This document shows positions 1 through 7,730 of a stretch of DNA of 10,475 nucleotides, one piece after another. A program made the translations under genes and the position numbers. Within the stretch, counting starts at the first letter, position 1. Every line of letters starts with the position of its first letter. The stretch comes from Bremia lactucae (taxonomy: Eukaryota > Oomycota > Peronosporomycetes > Peronosporales > Peronosporaceae): assembly GCF_004359215.1 (NCBI RefSeq), contig NC_090619.1, forward strand, positions 4,627,348 to 4,637,822, given 5' to 3'. The notes below the pieces were generated by a model that saw only the letters and a program-made list of their open reading frames with translations, ran no database searches and was not told the DNA's origin.

Positions 1-59
1 GCTTGTAGCGGGTGCTGCTGCTCAGGCTCGGCCATTTCCACGTCCATCGTTGTTGACAT
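1..59 (-). CDS. 5' end of an unidentified protein gene (partial, runs off the left edge)
   Basis: On the minus strand an ATG at 59-57 opens a frame that stays open to the window edge, giving 19 codons that read MSTTMDVEMAEPEQQHPLQ. The peptide is acidic and Gln/Pro-rich with several Met, which suits a disordered N-terminus; it has no signal peptide or presequence character. Its start lies 110 bp from the start of the divergent LETM1-like gene, so the two probably share a promoter region. The fragment is too short to recognise a family. The ATG at 47-45 or 35-33 could be the true start instead. The call rests only on the open frame, coding-like composition and head-to-head layout. Confidence 0.45.
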   Translation of the reverse strand, partial: MSTTMDVEMAEPEQQHPLQ

Positions 60-169
60 ACTCGTTTTTGGTCTCCCCCCTTCAGATCTAATGTGCGTCA
101 CACTAAGCTACTCGAAGTAATACTTAAACTTCAAAAAACAATATTTCGAGAGATACGTTAGTAATAATA
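60..169. promoter_or_regulatory. Short divergent intergenic region, probable bidirectional promoter
   Basis: These 110 bp separate two head-to-head starts (minus-strand ATG at 59, plus-strand ATG at 170). The plus-strand side is AT-rich, with A-runs around 131-145, and a C-run lies at 75-80. I did not find a convincing oomycete initiator (YCAYTYY type) or TATA box. The promoter role is inferred from layout only. Confidence 0.35.
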
Positions 170-1144
170 ATGCTGCTCTTCTTACGTCGACATGGTCCTA
201 TTGTACGGCAACCTCCTTTCAGCGTGCGCTTAGTAAGCTCAACTCCTAGCGAGCTATCGCCATACCAAAAGCTTCAAAAGTGGCTACAGCCATTTGTAGC
301 TGGAACAAAGGGTCTGTTTCATGAAAACAAGCAAGCATGGGCTTTGCGCCGCCGCATGAAGGAATCGAAGGGCCGAACGCACCTCACACGTCGCGAAATG
401 CTTTTGCTACGCCAAGCTCACCGTGACCTTCTCAAATGTCTTCCTCTTCTAGTATTTTTCTGCGTGCCTATTCTAGGCAACGCGGCGCCGTTGCTCGGCT
501 ACCAGTTCCCTAAGCAATTACTCCCCTGGCAATTCTGGCGGCCTGATCAAAGGACACAGTTCCTTCAAGAGAACGTCGAAGCAAGATCGAAGACGTATCC
601 AACGCTAATGAAGCTGCTACAACAGATCAAGCACAAAGACGACACATTGCAAGAGATGCTAGCGATTGCCAAGAAGAGCGGCAGTGATGGCCTACGGCCC
701 ACGCAAGTGGTCGAGCTCGTGCCGTTTTTTGAAGGTCCTGCAGCACTTTTAGCACTCTCGAGTGAACATGTTCACGTATTAGCCGAGGGCTCGGCACTTT
801 TTCCAAGCTTTGCTTTGCTTAACAGATTGCTACTGAAAACGCAATTGGAGAAGCGGCTATCTCGAAGAATGGAGGCGCTAAGCGTCGATGATCAACAGCT
901 ACTGACAGGAGGTGTCGACGACTTGTCTCTTAGTGAATTAGAATTTGCGTGCCACGAGCGGGGAATTGTCACGCAGTACGGGGAGATTCAAACACTGCGC
1001 GATGCGCTGAAGGAATGGCTCAGCATGTACGATGTTGATCATTATAATTCCAAGACGAAGCCGCAAACGTTTCCTCCGTCGCTATTGCTGCATGCTCCGG
1101 CACTCTCCAGTTTCGGGCAGACAAAAGAGGAATCATTAAGTTAA
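170..1144 (+). CDS. LETM1-domain mitochondrial inner-membrane protein (LETMD1-like), 324 aa
   Basis: A single-exon frame of 324 codons. The N-terminus (MLLFLRRHGPIVRQ) is rich in Arg and hydrophobic residues and lacks acidic residues for about 27 positions, as expected of a mitochondrial presequence. The LETM1 core starts at about residue 72 (LTRREMLLLRQAHRDLLKCL), followed by a Pro-containing membrane segment at about 87-109 (LPLLVFFCVPILG) and the typical stretch ending PKQLLPWQFW. The C-terminal LETM1 ribosome-binding-like region lies at about 252-284 (LSLSELEFACHERGI, then LRDALKEWL). Family knowledge: LETM1 proteins sit in the inner membrane and affect K+/H+ or Ca2+ homeostasis and mitoribosome association. 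At 324 aa, with no EF-hands or long C-terminal coiled coil, this resembles the shorter LETMD1 type more than full LETM1. The start is the first ATG and places the presequence at the N-terminus. The exact function is not shown by sequence. Confidence 0.85.
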   Translation: MLLFLRRHGPIVRQPPFSVRLVSSTPSELSPYQKLQKWLQPFVAGTKGLFHENKQAWALRRRMKESKGRTHLTRREMLLLRQAHRDLLKCLPLLVFFCVPILGNAAPLLGYQFPKQLLPWQFWRPDQRTQFLQENVEARSKTYPTLMKLLQQIKHKDDTLQEMLAIAKKSGSDGLRPTQVVELVPFFEGPAALLALSSEHVHVLAEGSALFPSFALLNRLLLKTQLEKRLSRRMEALSVDDQQLLTGGVDDLSLSELEFACHERGIVTQYGEIQTLRDALKEWLSMYDVDHYNSKTKPQTFPPSLLLHAPALSSFGQTKEESLS

Positions 1145-1362
1145 GAAATGTCTTAATTTGTCGCAAATTAAATCTTTGTAATTGATATGGACAACTTTAA
1201 CTTCTCGCTTGTTAATTTCTTACGATAATCACAAATTAAAGCTGAGATTGTTTGATGTTTTTTTTTCGCGAGGATTCAAAATGAGGGGGCGTCCTATTCT
1301 TTTAAACGTTCAGATTGTGCACCGACTTTATATCTTGGGCACGCACAATACATAGAGCCAGC
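1145..1362. other. Intergenic spacer between the LETM1-like and hydrolase genes
   Basis: This 218-bp AT-rich spacer has a T-run at about 1258-1266 and several ATTAAA/AATTAAA-like words (about 1167-1173 and 1234-1240) that could serve 3'-end formation of the upstream gene. It must also carry the promoter of the downstream gene. In the frame of the hydrolase start a TAA at 1303-1305 closes upstream reading, so no longer N-terminus is available in this exon. Confidence 0.4.
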
Positions 1363-2696
1363 ATGGTGAGCCCACTCCTGACTGCGATGATCTCCAGTAG
1401 GTGAGTCGTGTGCAGTCATCTAACGAGGCAGATTCCAAAGTTCATGTCTCTTTCTACGTGGATAATGTAGCGTCATGATCCTGCCGGTCGTCGTAATGGT
1501 CTCTGGCTGCGCCTTTTTCTTCATCAAAGGTTTCGAAGGCTCTCGCATCCTTCCGACCAAGCGCATTGTAGCCAGCGACTCTGAGCTCAACGCATTTATG
1601 ACCAAAGTGAGTAAAACGGGGAGGGTACTTTAATTAGTGTCATATCTTACATATGTATCGCGATGATCTGCAGGCGCTACAGCCGCTAGTGGACCGATAC
1701 AAGCCAACGTGGTGGACAAACTCTCATATCCAGTGCATTTTAACGTTCGTAGTGCCTCAAAGTCCCATCAAGTACAAACGAGATATTCTCGTTCTAAACG
1801 ATGGAGGCCAGGCTTCCCTCGACTGGGCCTTGGAGTCGTCCGTGACCATGAATGAACCACTACAACATGATTCCCCCATTGTAATAATTCTCCACGGACT
1901 CGTCGGGTGCAGTGAAAGCATGCGGTCTCTTTGTGCCGAGGCCCTGAAGCACGGATATCGCCCTGTCGTGTTTAACAAACGTGGCCACGGAGGTTTAAAG
2001 CTCTCAACGCCAAAGCTACAGGCGTTTGGTTGTGTGCAAGATCTGATGGAAGCAATTGCTTACGTGGAACGGACATTTCCCAAGAGTGAGCTCTTTGGTG
2101 TTGGCTCTTCAGCTGGCGCGGGTCTCTTAAGCAGTTATCTATGCGAACTCGGTGACATGTCTCGGCTTCGAGCTGGTGTATTGATCTCACCTGGTTACAA
2201 CGCGTTTGATCTCTTTTGTGGTGGGAAAATCAACCCCGTGTACAATTTTCTCATGACTTTTACACTCAAGACGTTCCTCCTTCGCCATAAAAGCGAGCTG
2301 GATCAAGTTGTAAACGTCGCAGGAGCTCTTAGAGCAAAGAGCATTCGTGAGTTCGACGAGCACGTGTACATGAAGATGCATGGCTATCCAGACCTTGAAG
2401 CGTACTGGAAAATAAACAACCCAATGCGAGACGTGGACAACCTGAAGATGCCATTTCTCTGTATTAATGCCCTTGATGATCCCGTATGCACCAAGGATAC
2501 GATCCCGTATCATGAATTCCGTCGCAAACCCAACGCTATGTTGCTAGAAACTCCCGAGGGTAGTCACTGTGCCTTTTTCGAAGGAAATTTTTTCCAGCTC
2601 AAATCCTGGTGTAATGAAGTTGCAATGACATATCTCGACCGTCTGCGTGAATTTCATGCTGCCAGTGGATTAGACACTAGTAGTAGCAGCAGCTAA
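1363..2696 (+). CDS. Membrane-anchored alpha/beta hydrolase, ABHD1/ABHD3/EMB8 (YheT) family, three exons
   Basis: Proposed exons are 1363-1400, 1471-1606 and 1674-2696, giving 398 aa, close to the roughly 400 aa of animal ABHD1/3. Exons 1-2 encode a hydrophobic anchor (residues about 4-32, containing MILPVVVMVSGCAFFFI) followed by a basic stretch, suggesting a type II membrane protein. The alpha/beta hydrolase fold follows: oxyanion motif HGLVG at about 132-136, nucleophile elbow G-S-S-A-G with Ser about 204, catalytic Asp within ALDDP at about 326-327, and His about 355 in EGSHCAFFEG. The pre-core PTWWTNSHIQ matches the family's PT-W-G-LQT region. The protein ends in a run of Ser. Family members act as lipases or phospholipases on membrane lipids; the substrate here is unknown. 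Starting at ATG 1653 would lose the anchor and lie inside intron 2. Starting at ATG 1475 would give 384 aa and is the main alternative. Confidence 0.85.
1401..1470 (+). other. Intron 1 of the alpha/beta hydrolase gene (70 nt)
   Basis: The donor is AG|GTGAGT and the acceptor ATGTAG|C. A CTAAC branch-like word lies at about 1420-1424 and a pyrimidine stretch at about 1448-1455. Splicing joins AG with C to make a Ser codon and continues directly into the frame of the next exon. No in-frame ATG precedes 1475 in the unspliced frame, because a TAA lies at 1463-1465 inside the intron. Confidence 0.6.
1607..1673 (+). other. Intron 2 of the alpha/beta hydrolase gene (67 nt)
   Basis: The donor AAA|GTGAGT and acceptor CTGCAG|GCG give a phase-0 intron. 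A CTTAC branch-like word lies at 1646-1650, about 23 nt before the acceptor. Retention would stop translation after eight codons at a TAA. Splicing links the anchor exon to the conserved hydrolase body. Confidence 0.8.
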
Positions 2697-3032
2697 CTGG
2701 GATATTGTGGCGATCACCGCCTGTCGTGTAGATTGCAATTTTTCATCACTACAATGTTGTCTACTCTTGATCTTTTCGCAGCATCAGGGACAGGCTCGCA
2801 GCGCCAGGAGGATATTCCAGGTATTCGTGTGAAAAACTTGCAGGCAGTGCCACTTTTGTGACGTGGTTAACGCTCACTAGTACTACTTGTTCTTAATGAA
2901 TGCTAGTTTTTTTTTTTAGAAATTATTAACAAAATTCGGAACTGGATTTAGAAAGCCAAAGCACTCGAAAACTAGCGATGCTCTTATATAGATGGCACTG
3001 TCCTACTCGATTAAAATAAGATCCCAATTTAG
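2697..3032. other. Intergenic spacer with one small coding-like frame (2754-2861)
   Basis: This stretch contains the 3' end of the hydrolase gene and a small ATG frame of 35 codons at 2754-2861, starting MLSTLDLFAASGTGSQ and ending KNLQAVPLL. The piece is less AT-rich than its surroundings and has a splice-like CCAG|GTATTC inside it, so it might be the start of a gene broken by the downstream element insertion, or an alternative 3' exon. I recognise no family. The remainder (about 2900-3032) is AT-rich and shows nothing further. Confidence 0.2.
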
Positions 3033-3343
3033 GTGTGCGCACTTACTAAGTAGGAAGAAGTTTTCAGACGGATTTACAATTAATCGTACAATATAAAACC
3101 TCTTTTAACAATTATAAATGCCATCTCTGTAGGTGTGCACTGATATGTATTGCGATCGTTTTATTCTAAATACCTCGTGTCTTGGATGACGCTAGGCATT
3201 ATTCCCCCATGTGCATCACATTCACAAGGGTGGGTCACAATGTGAACTACACCGACATTATTAAAGAAATTGACCATCCCCTTAAGAACACAAAGTGTAC
3301 TTAACGGGGACTGTGTAACATAGGGCAACTTTAGCCCGTTTCA
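3033..3343 (-). repeat. Inverted 5' part of a Gypsy LTR (copy 1)
   Basis: Read on the minus strand from 3343, this segment aligns over nearly its whole length with the plus-strand LTR start at 8353-8682. It begins TGAAACGGG, against TGTAACGGG in copy 2, and shares the AAGTTGCCC, TTACACAGTCC, TTAAGTACACTT, TGATGCACATGGG, TAGCGTCATC and GTGCGCAC blocks. Two of the copy 2 hairpins are still visible here: 3282-3304 (10-bp arms, one mismatch, AAA loop) and 3206-3230 (8-bp arms, one mismatch, 9-nt loop). The others are eroded. Confidence 0.8.
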
Positions 3344-3436
3344 AAGCGCTATCATCCGCTGGCTTATTCTAGATGATTGTATTCTAGCAGCGGTCTGCAT
3401 CGACATGAGATAGTAGAGCTCAATGCCAAACGTGAT
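3344..3436. other. Probable original 5' flank of copy 1, carried inside an inversion
   Basis: These 93 bp lie between the inverted LTR start and the normally oriented LTR remainder and match nothing in copy 2. If the segment 3033-3436 is turned round, this piece falls just outside the LTR start, as flanking host DNA would. It contains a 6-bp inverted repeat, CCGCTG at about 3356 paired with CAGCGG at about 3388. Confidence 0.5.
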
Positions 3437-3608
3437 GTGCATACGTGGAGCCAGATTACCGCTCCCGTGACGTCACTTAAACTTAGGCTTCTAGTTCGTC
3501 GGGTAAGCGCCCACCAATTACCTCACTGTACCTGAAAGAAAACGGTTAACCGCTTCCTAACTGTGCTTAAAAGGTGTGCGTGGTAGCTTTTAAAAGCGCC
3601 CGCCTACA
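3437..3608 (+). repeat. 3' part of the 5' LTR of Gypsy copy 1
   Basis: This aligns in the same orientation with 8676-8877 of copy 2, sharing GGAGCC-GATTACCGCTCCCGTGACG, TACCTCACTG, ACCGCTTCCT, GTGTGC and the final CGCCTACA. The LTR ends in CA at 3608, matching the TG start seen in copy 2. The copies differ by many substitutions and small indels, so this is an old insertion. Confidence 0.8.
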
Positions 3609-3610
3609 TT

Positions 3611-3625
3611 TGGTAGCACTAGCAG
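3611..3625 (+). other. tRNA primer-binding site of copy 1
   Basis: TGGTAGCACT begins two bases after the LTR end, as in Ty3/Gypsy elements. The first eight bases, TGGTAGCA, would pair with a tRNA ending in UGCUACCA, as initiator Met tRNA does in some eukaryotes. The following bases do not continue that match, so the primer identity is uncertain. Confidence 0.55.
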
Positions 3626-3664
3626 TCCTTCCCACGACCCATCTCTCAGACCGTGTCAGTGAGG

Positions 3665-4379
3665 ATGAGCCTCAACATCGATTGGGCTCATTTCCACCAC
3701 CTCTCCGAACATCATCGGGAGGTGGTAGAGCAGTTGGCGCAGGTACTTGGTGAACAAGCCCTGGTCAGGCTCTTGGGCAACCTTCTTAAGCAACATGTTG
3801 CTCAGTTGGAGCAGTTTGAGGCTTCGTGCTCGGACGGCGGCGATCCGCGTCCGAGGCACAAAGCCATGCTGCGGCGGATACTGCCACTCAGACTCAGGAT
3901 GAGCTAGGCGAGAGCAGAGGCTCTCAACAGGACTGTTGAGATGCTCTTCACCCGGCCGCATCAGCCGAGGTCCATTCGGATGGTCCCGCCCAAGTTCGAT
4001 GAAACTGCAGCGCATACGATTGTCCACTGGCTGCTAGCCGTAGAACAATGCAGTGTAGCGCAGCTTATCGAAGACGACACCCGGATGGTGTCGTTCGACA
4101 TGTCATATTTGCGCGGTAAGGCCTCAGAGTAATCTTACTCGTCGATTATGGCAGACGGAAATGCTTTCTCTACATGGGCAATCTGTAAGGAAAATTCGCT
4201 CAAAGTTCCAGCTGCCAAATACCGAAGTGATGCTTCGGGCGTGCTTCTTCGAGGCGCGACAGTCGAAGCGATCCATGCAAGAGTATGTGCAGGAGATGCG
4301 CTCGCTGTCGGCATCCATTACCGTTAGTCCGAATTAGGTGCACATTAAGGTGCTCACGTTTGTGATAGCATGAGCTCTC
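3665..4379 (+). pseudogene. gag: gag pseudogene of Gypsy copy 1
   Basis: The gag N-terminus opens at ATG 3665 (MSLNIDWAHFHHLSEHHR), with a Leu/Gln-rich, probably helical stretch to about codon 60. Copy 2 lacks this part. By comparison with copy 2 the frame then shifts, first near 3830 and again near 3905 (about 11 bases missing relative to copy 2). The conserved capsid-like part is at 3941-4132, including RPHQPRSIRM and HWLLAVEQC, and ends at a TAA at 4130-4132 where copy 2 has TGG. Reading continues with further damage to about 4320 (QEYVQEMRSLS-like), then falls into a deletion of about 440 bp. The retrotransposon gag family assignment comes from the parallel with copy 2 and from context. 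It is not functional. Confidence 0.75.
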
Positions 4380-4700
4380 GAAATTGCGGACCTCAACCCC
4401 GCTGGTCTATAGTGCTCGAGTACGAGGCTATGACCAGGTGATGACCCTCTCGTAAATTCGAGCGCATCACAGTATCTTGTCAACTCGCGGCTCTAAAACA
4501 GAGACCCGCGATGTTTGAGATGCTTTGCCAGATGGCAAGCGAGAAGAGGCAATTGTTCGTTTAGTGAACGGTGAGCTCGTAAAGTCTAAGGGGGTTCAAG
4601 TTGAACTCGCCTTCAGTCTTAGTGATTCTCTTGTAAAGAGAAGCTCACAGGGCTAGGTATGGAGAGTTCGTATTACCTCATCCTAAACATGCCATGGTTG
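4380..4700 (+). pseudogene. Aspartic protease (retropepsin) pseudogene of Gypsy copy 1
   Basis: This is colinear with 9915-10246 of copy 2: GGACCTCAACC, CTGGTCTATAG, GGCTATGACCAGGTGATGAC, ACTCGCGGCTCTAA, GATGTTTGAG and GGCTAGGTATGGAGAG blocks. The active-site region at 4452-4469 reads V-N-S-S-A-S, so the catalytic Asp is Asn and the Gly is Ser while the middle Ser survives. A one-base deletion just upstream breaks the frame. The Trp codon TGG at 4695-4697 is intact here but a stop in copy 2. The segment ends inside the fold-back. Confidence 0.65.
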
Positions 4701-4726
4701 GCATGCCTAGGATGAAGTCATACGAA
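4667..4726. repeat. 28-bp fold-back (inverted duplication) at the broken end of copy 1
   Basis: The left arm 4667-4694 and right arm 4699-4726 are reverse complements at 24 of 28 positions, with a 4-nt loop TGGT. The left arm is normal element sequence, matched in copy 2 around 10218-10240. The right arm replaces what should be the next part of the element. Confidence 0.85.
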
Positions 4727-5693
4727 GTAATTTTAAATATATTTACTTTATTGCAATTTTTCTATTCATTTTAGCCGCCCTTTCCAATAAACGTGAGTGT
4801 AAATGAATTACATCACCTAAATAAGCCCAGTGAACTTTCTTTTGAAAAATACAAGTAAAGCTCTTGTCACTATCGCCATCTCGAAAATAATTGAAAACTT
4901 AACTAATCTCCAATTGCATAGAGCAATTTGTATTTTAGTGAGTAGTCACACGTAAATAATGTAAGTCACTCTTACATGAATAAGGCGAATGCATTTACAT
5001 TCTTGAACATAAATACGATGCCTTTGAGACCTGCAGGTCTAAGAGTTTGTCACGTACGCAAGTTGTGACGGGGGGTCCCGTTTTATGAATATTATTACCG
5101 ATAAGAGGAATAATATAGGATAATGATGATTTGACTATATCTTGATTCTTAAAATTGCCAATAAATCATACACGTTGATAACGTGACAAAACAGGCGGTT
5201 GCTTGTAGACAAATGTCATTATTATTAAGAAGGCCTCTAGGTAGAGATTGTTGCTGACGGCGGATCTCACAGACCATTAACTTCAATGAAAATGCTAACT
5301 ATATATTTTTGTTTTTTTCCAATTTCTTATTAATATATCTTCTTAGAAATGTTTTGACCTCACTAATTACTAGTTTTACAATATTATAATCATCATCGAA
5401 ACGGTAGTAGCCGTTCTAAGATTCATCTCAAATTAATTCTTATTTCAGAAACATTTTAAATAATCTAACCTAGAAAGAATGTGTAAACCGATAAAGGGTT
5501 TCGAAATAATAACCAGGTTACTGTGAGCCCCCCTACCGTACGCTGTATACTAACGCGGAAACCAAATTAATCGCCTCAAATGAGTTTCTGTTCTGGCCAA
5601 TCAAATCGCATTCCTTTGCCACGACGCTTATCGCCGGACAGAGCGAAGCGCAAGACCCCGCCACCTCGTGCTCTCATAGTTCTGCTCTTCACG
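4727..5693. other. AT-rich spacer upstream of YME1 with many short hairpins; no gene seen
   Basis: No convincing coding frame is present. It holds several short inverted repeats: 4912-4928 (6 bp, 5-nt loop), 4959-4977 (7 bp, 5-nt loop), a 14-bp palindrome AGACCTGCAGGTCT at 5027-5040, 5089-5116 (8 bp, 12-nt loop), 5171-5185 (6 bp, 3-nt loop) and 5400-5415 (5 bp, 6-nt loop). TGTGACGGGG at 5064 resembles a Gypsy LTR start, but no matching end was found. The last 150 bp must hold the YME1 promoter and 5' leader. An ATG at 5580 is in frame with the gene. Confidence 0.45.
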
Positions 5694-7730
5694 ATGCTCG
5701 TTTCGCGGCAATTTCTTCTACGCGTCTCTAAGAGCGTAAACCACCCGTCCGTACTGTCCTCTCACGTAGTGATTCGAAATGTACGTCTTCGTATTACGTT
5801 CAAACGTGTTGCGTACTCATCGCAAACGCCTTGCAAATGTATACGTACGTAACAGCCTTATCTGCGACCACTCCCTACTACTGGCCTGAAGCGCTCGTTA
5901 TTCAATATCACGCATCGTGGCAAGCTTAAACAGCTCAAGAATTTAGAGCAAACAGCGAATGCGAACCCCGAAGATCCGTACGCACAAGTGCGATTCTTAC
6001 AAGAGCTCAACCGCCACAATTATCCCGCTATCGTCGTACGCCGCATTGAAGAGAATCGTTTTGCTCTGGACGAATCGGTTCAGAAAGAGTACATTAAGGC
6101 TCTGGTCAAGACGGGCCGCCTCGATACGGTCGACTTAAGCCAGCTCACTCAACCCATTATGACCCCTCAATTTGGTGCTGTAACAGCATCCAGTCCGGCT
6201 GTTAGCCACAGTTTCCAAGGTCTATCGGCTCAAGATCCCATGTATGTGTCAATGGTCGAAGGAAGTTTCAAGAGCAACATGTGGAAGACTTTAAGAACTC
6301 TTGGAGTCGCTTTCCTCGTCGTATCAGCACTTGGTGCGATGCTGGATGAAAAGGTTGGCAAAATTGGCTCGTCTTCTAAGGTCTTGGGTCCTACTGGAAG
6401 TGACAAGCGCTTTAGTGACGTCAAAGGTGCGAATGAAGCGAAACAAGAGCTTGAAGAGATTGTCCAATTTCTTCGAGATCCGGCTCGGTTCACTCGTCTT
6501 GGTGGGAATCTACCCAAAGGCGTGCTCTTGACGGGTCCACCGGGTACCGGGAAGACGCTCCTTGCACGCGCGATAGCTGGTGAAGCCAATGTGCCATTCT
6601 TTTACTCGTCCGGCTCGGAATTTGAAGAAATGTACGTGGGCGTTGGTGCTCGTCGTGTACGAGACTTGTTTGAGTCGGCAAAACGAAAGGCTCCGTGCAT
6701 TGTGTTTATTGACGAGATTGATGCCATTGGTGGCACGCGCAAGCTGAAGGAACAACAAGCTATGAAGATGACGTTGAATCAATTACTCGTGGAAATGGAC
6801 GGATTTGACCAGAACAAGGGCATTATTGTGATTGGCGCGACGAATTTTCCAGACGTACTGGACAATGCATTGATCCGTCCAGGCCGCTTTGATCGGCACG
6901 TGACGGTTGACTTACCGGATGTTGCAGGTCGAAAAGAGATTCTCGAGTACTACGCGAGTAAGCTTCCGCTTAAAGACGACGTCGATCTTGACGTGCTTGC
7001 GCGTGCGACTCCTGGGATGTCTGGTGCCGAGCTCTCGAATGTCGTGAATGAAGCTGCTCTTCGTGCGTCCATGAAGAGTGCTGACTGTGTCGATATGAAT
7101 GCGTTCGAGTATGCCAAAGATAAAATTCTAATGGGTGCCGAACGCAAGTCGGCGGTAATTACGCCCGAGTCGGCGAAGCTCACGGCGTATCATGAAGGAG
7201 GTCATGCTTTGGTTGCTATTAATACGCCGGGAGCCCATCCTGTGTATAAAGCGACGATTATGCCTCGAGGTCAAGCGTTGGGGATGGTTTCGCAGCTTCC
7301 AGAAGGAGATCAAACGTCTATTTCTCGTAAACAATTGCTTGCTCGATTAGATGTGTGCATGGGAGGTCGAGTCGCTGAAGAGCTAACGTTTGGCGAGAAT
7401 GAAATCACGGGGGGCGCGTCGTCGGATATTCAACAAGCTACGAATGTTGCGCGTACTATGGTGACCAAGTACGGAATGAGTAGCGACGTCGGGTTGGTTT
7501 TTCACGACTTGCGTGGGAACGACACGAGTGCGACAACACGCAAGATCATTGACGATGAAGTGAAGAAGTTGTGTGATGCGTCGTATGAACGTGCGAAGGA
7601 TATTCTCGTGAGCAAACATGCTGACTTGGAGAAGCTGGCCAAGGCGCTGTTAGAGTATGAGACGTTGTCCGGTGCAGAGATTGACAAGATCATTAAGGAC
7701 GAGCCCCTTGACCGCAAACCTATGGAATAA
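5694..7730 (+). CDS. YME1: Mitochondrial i-AAA protease YME1 (FtsH family, M41 metallopeptidase), two exons
   Basis: Proposed exons 5694-5780 and 5856-7730 give 653 aa. The N-terminus ([15 protein letters not shown]) is an Arg-rich mitochondrial presequence. The helical YME1 N-domain follows ([20 protein letters not shown]), then a single membrane span at about 174-192, as in i-AAA rather than m-AAA enzymes. The AAA domain has Walker A GPPGTGKT (about 256-263), pore loop MYVG (about 288-291), Walker B CIVFIDE (about 310-316) and two Arg fingers in LIRPGRFDR (about 370 and 373). The zinc protease site is HEGGH at about 475-479 (7191-7205), with the third ligand Asp about 553 in SSDIQQAT. All key residues are intact, so it should be an active ATP-dependent protease facing the intermembrane space and degrading inner-membrane proteins. 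An in-frame TAA at 5850-5852 requires an intron. A start at 5580 would add 38 residues. Confidence 0.93.
5781..5855 (+). other. Probable intron of YME1 (75 nt)
   Basis: The donor is AAT|GTACGT and the acceptor TAACAG|CCT, phase 0. Removing it takes out the only in-frame stop (TAA 5850-5852) and keeps the helix [16 protein letters not shown], which lies upstream of the conserved YME1 N-domain. An alternative is a second GTACGT donor at 5845 joined to TTTAG at 5946 (102 nt, also frame-preserving), but it deletes that helix. No strong branch point is visible in either. Confidence 0.6.

Larger units (their letters stand above)
3437..4700 (+). mobile_element. Decayed Ty3/Gypsy retrotransposon, copy 1 (LTR-gag-protease, truncated)
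   Basis: The order is LTR end, tRNA primer site, gag and aspartic protease, all in plus orientation and colinear with copy 2 at 8683-10246. It stops just after the protease at a fold-back (4667-4726), with no reverse transcriptase, integrase or 3' LTR. Relative to copy 2 it lacks about 440 bp around 4375, which removes the gag C-terminus and zinc knuckle. It carries frameshifts and stops throughout, so it is not autonomous. Its true left end, including the inverted LTR piece, is 3033. Confidence 0.8.

Noticed and set aside
1420..1605. Open frame on the minus strand across the hydrolase 5' exons
   Set aside because: It is antisense to two exons and an intron with good splice sites and a membrane anchor, and its protein has no recognisable features.
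3653..3664. GTG upstream of ATG 3665 as the gag start
   Set aside because: Eukaryotic initiation at GTG is unlikely, and the ATG at 3665 is four codons downstream in the same frame.
4130..4132. Stop codon in copy 1 gag as a possible readthrough signal
   Set aside because: Copy 2 has TGG at the same place and the surrounding copy 1 frame is damaged in several other ways, so this is decay.
5206..5219. Shared word TAGACAAATGTCA at about 5208 and 8309
   Set aside because: The 13-base match has no convincing extension on either side and could be chance in AT-rich sequence.
5064..5540. Possible solo LTR starting TGTGACGGGG upstream of YME1
   Set aside because: Only the start resembles an LTR. 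No matching CA end, target-site duplication or second copy could be found in the window.
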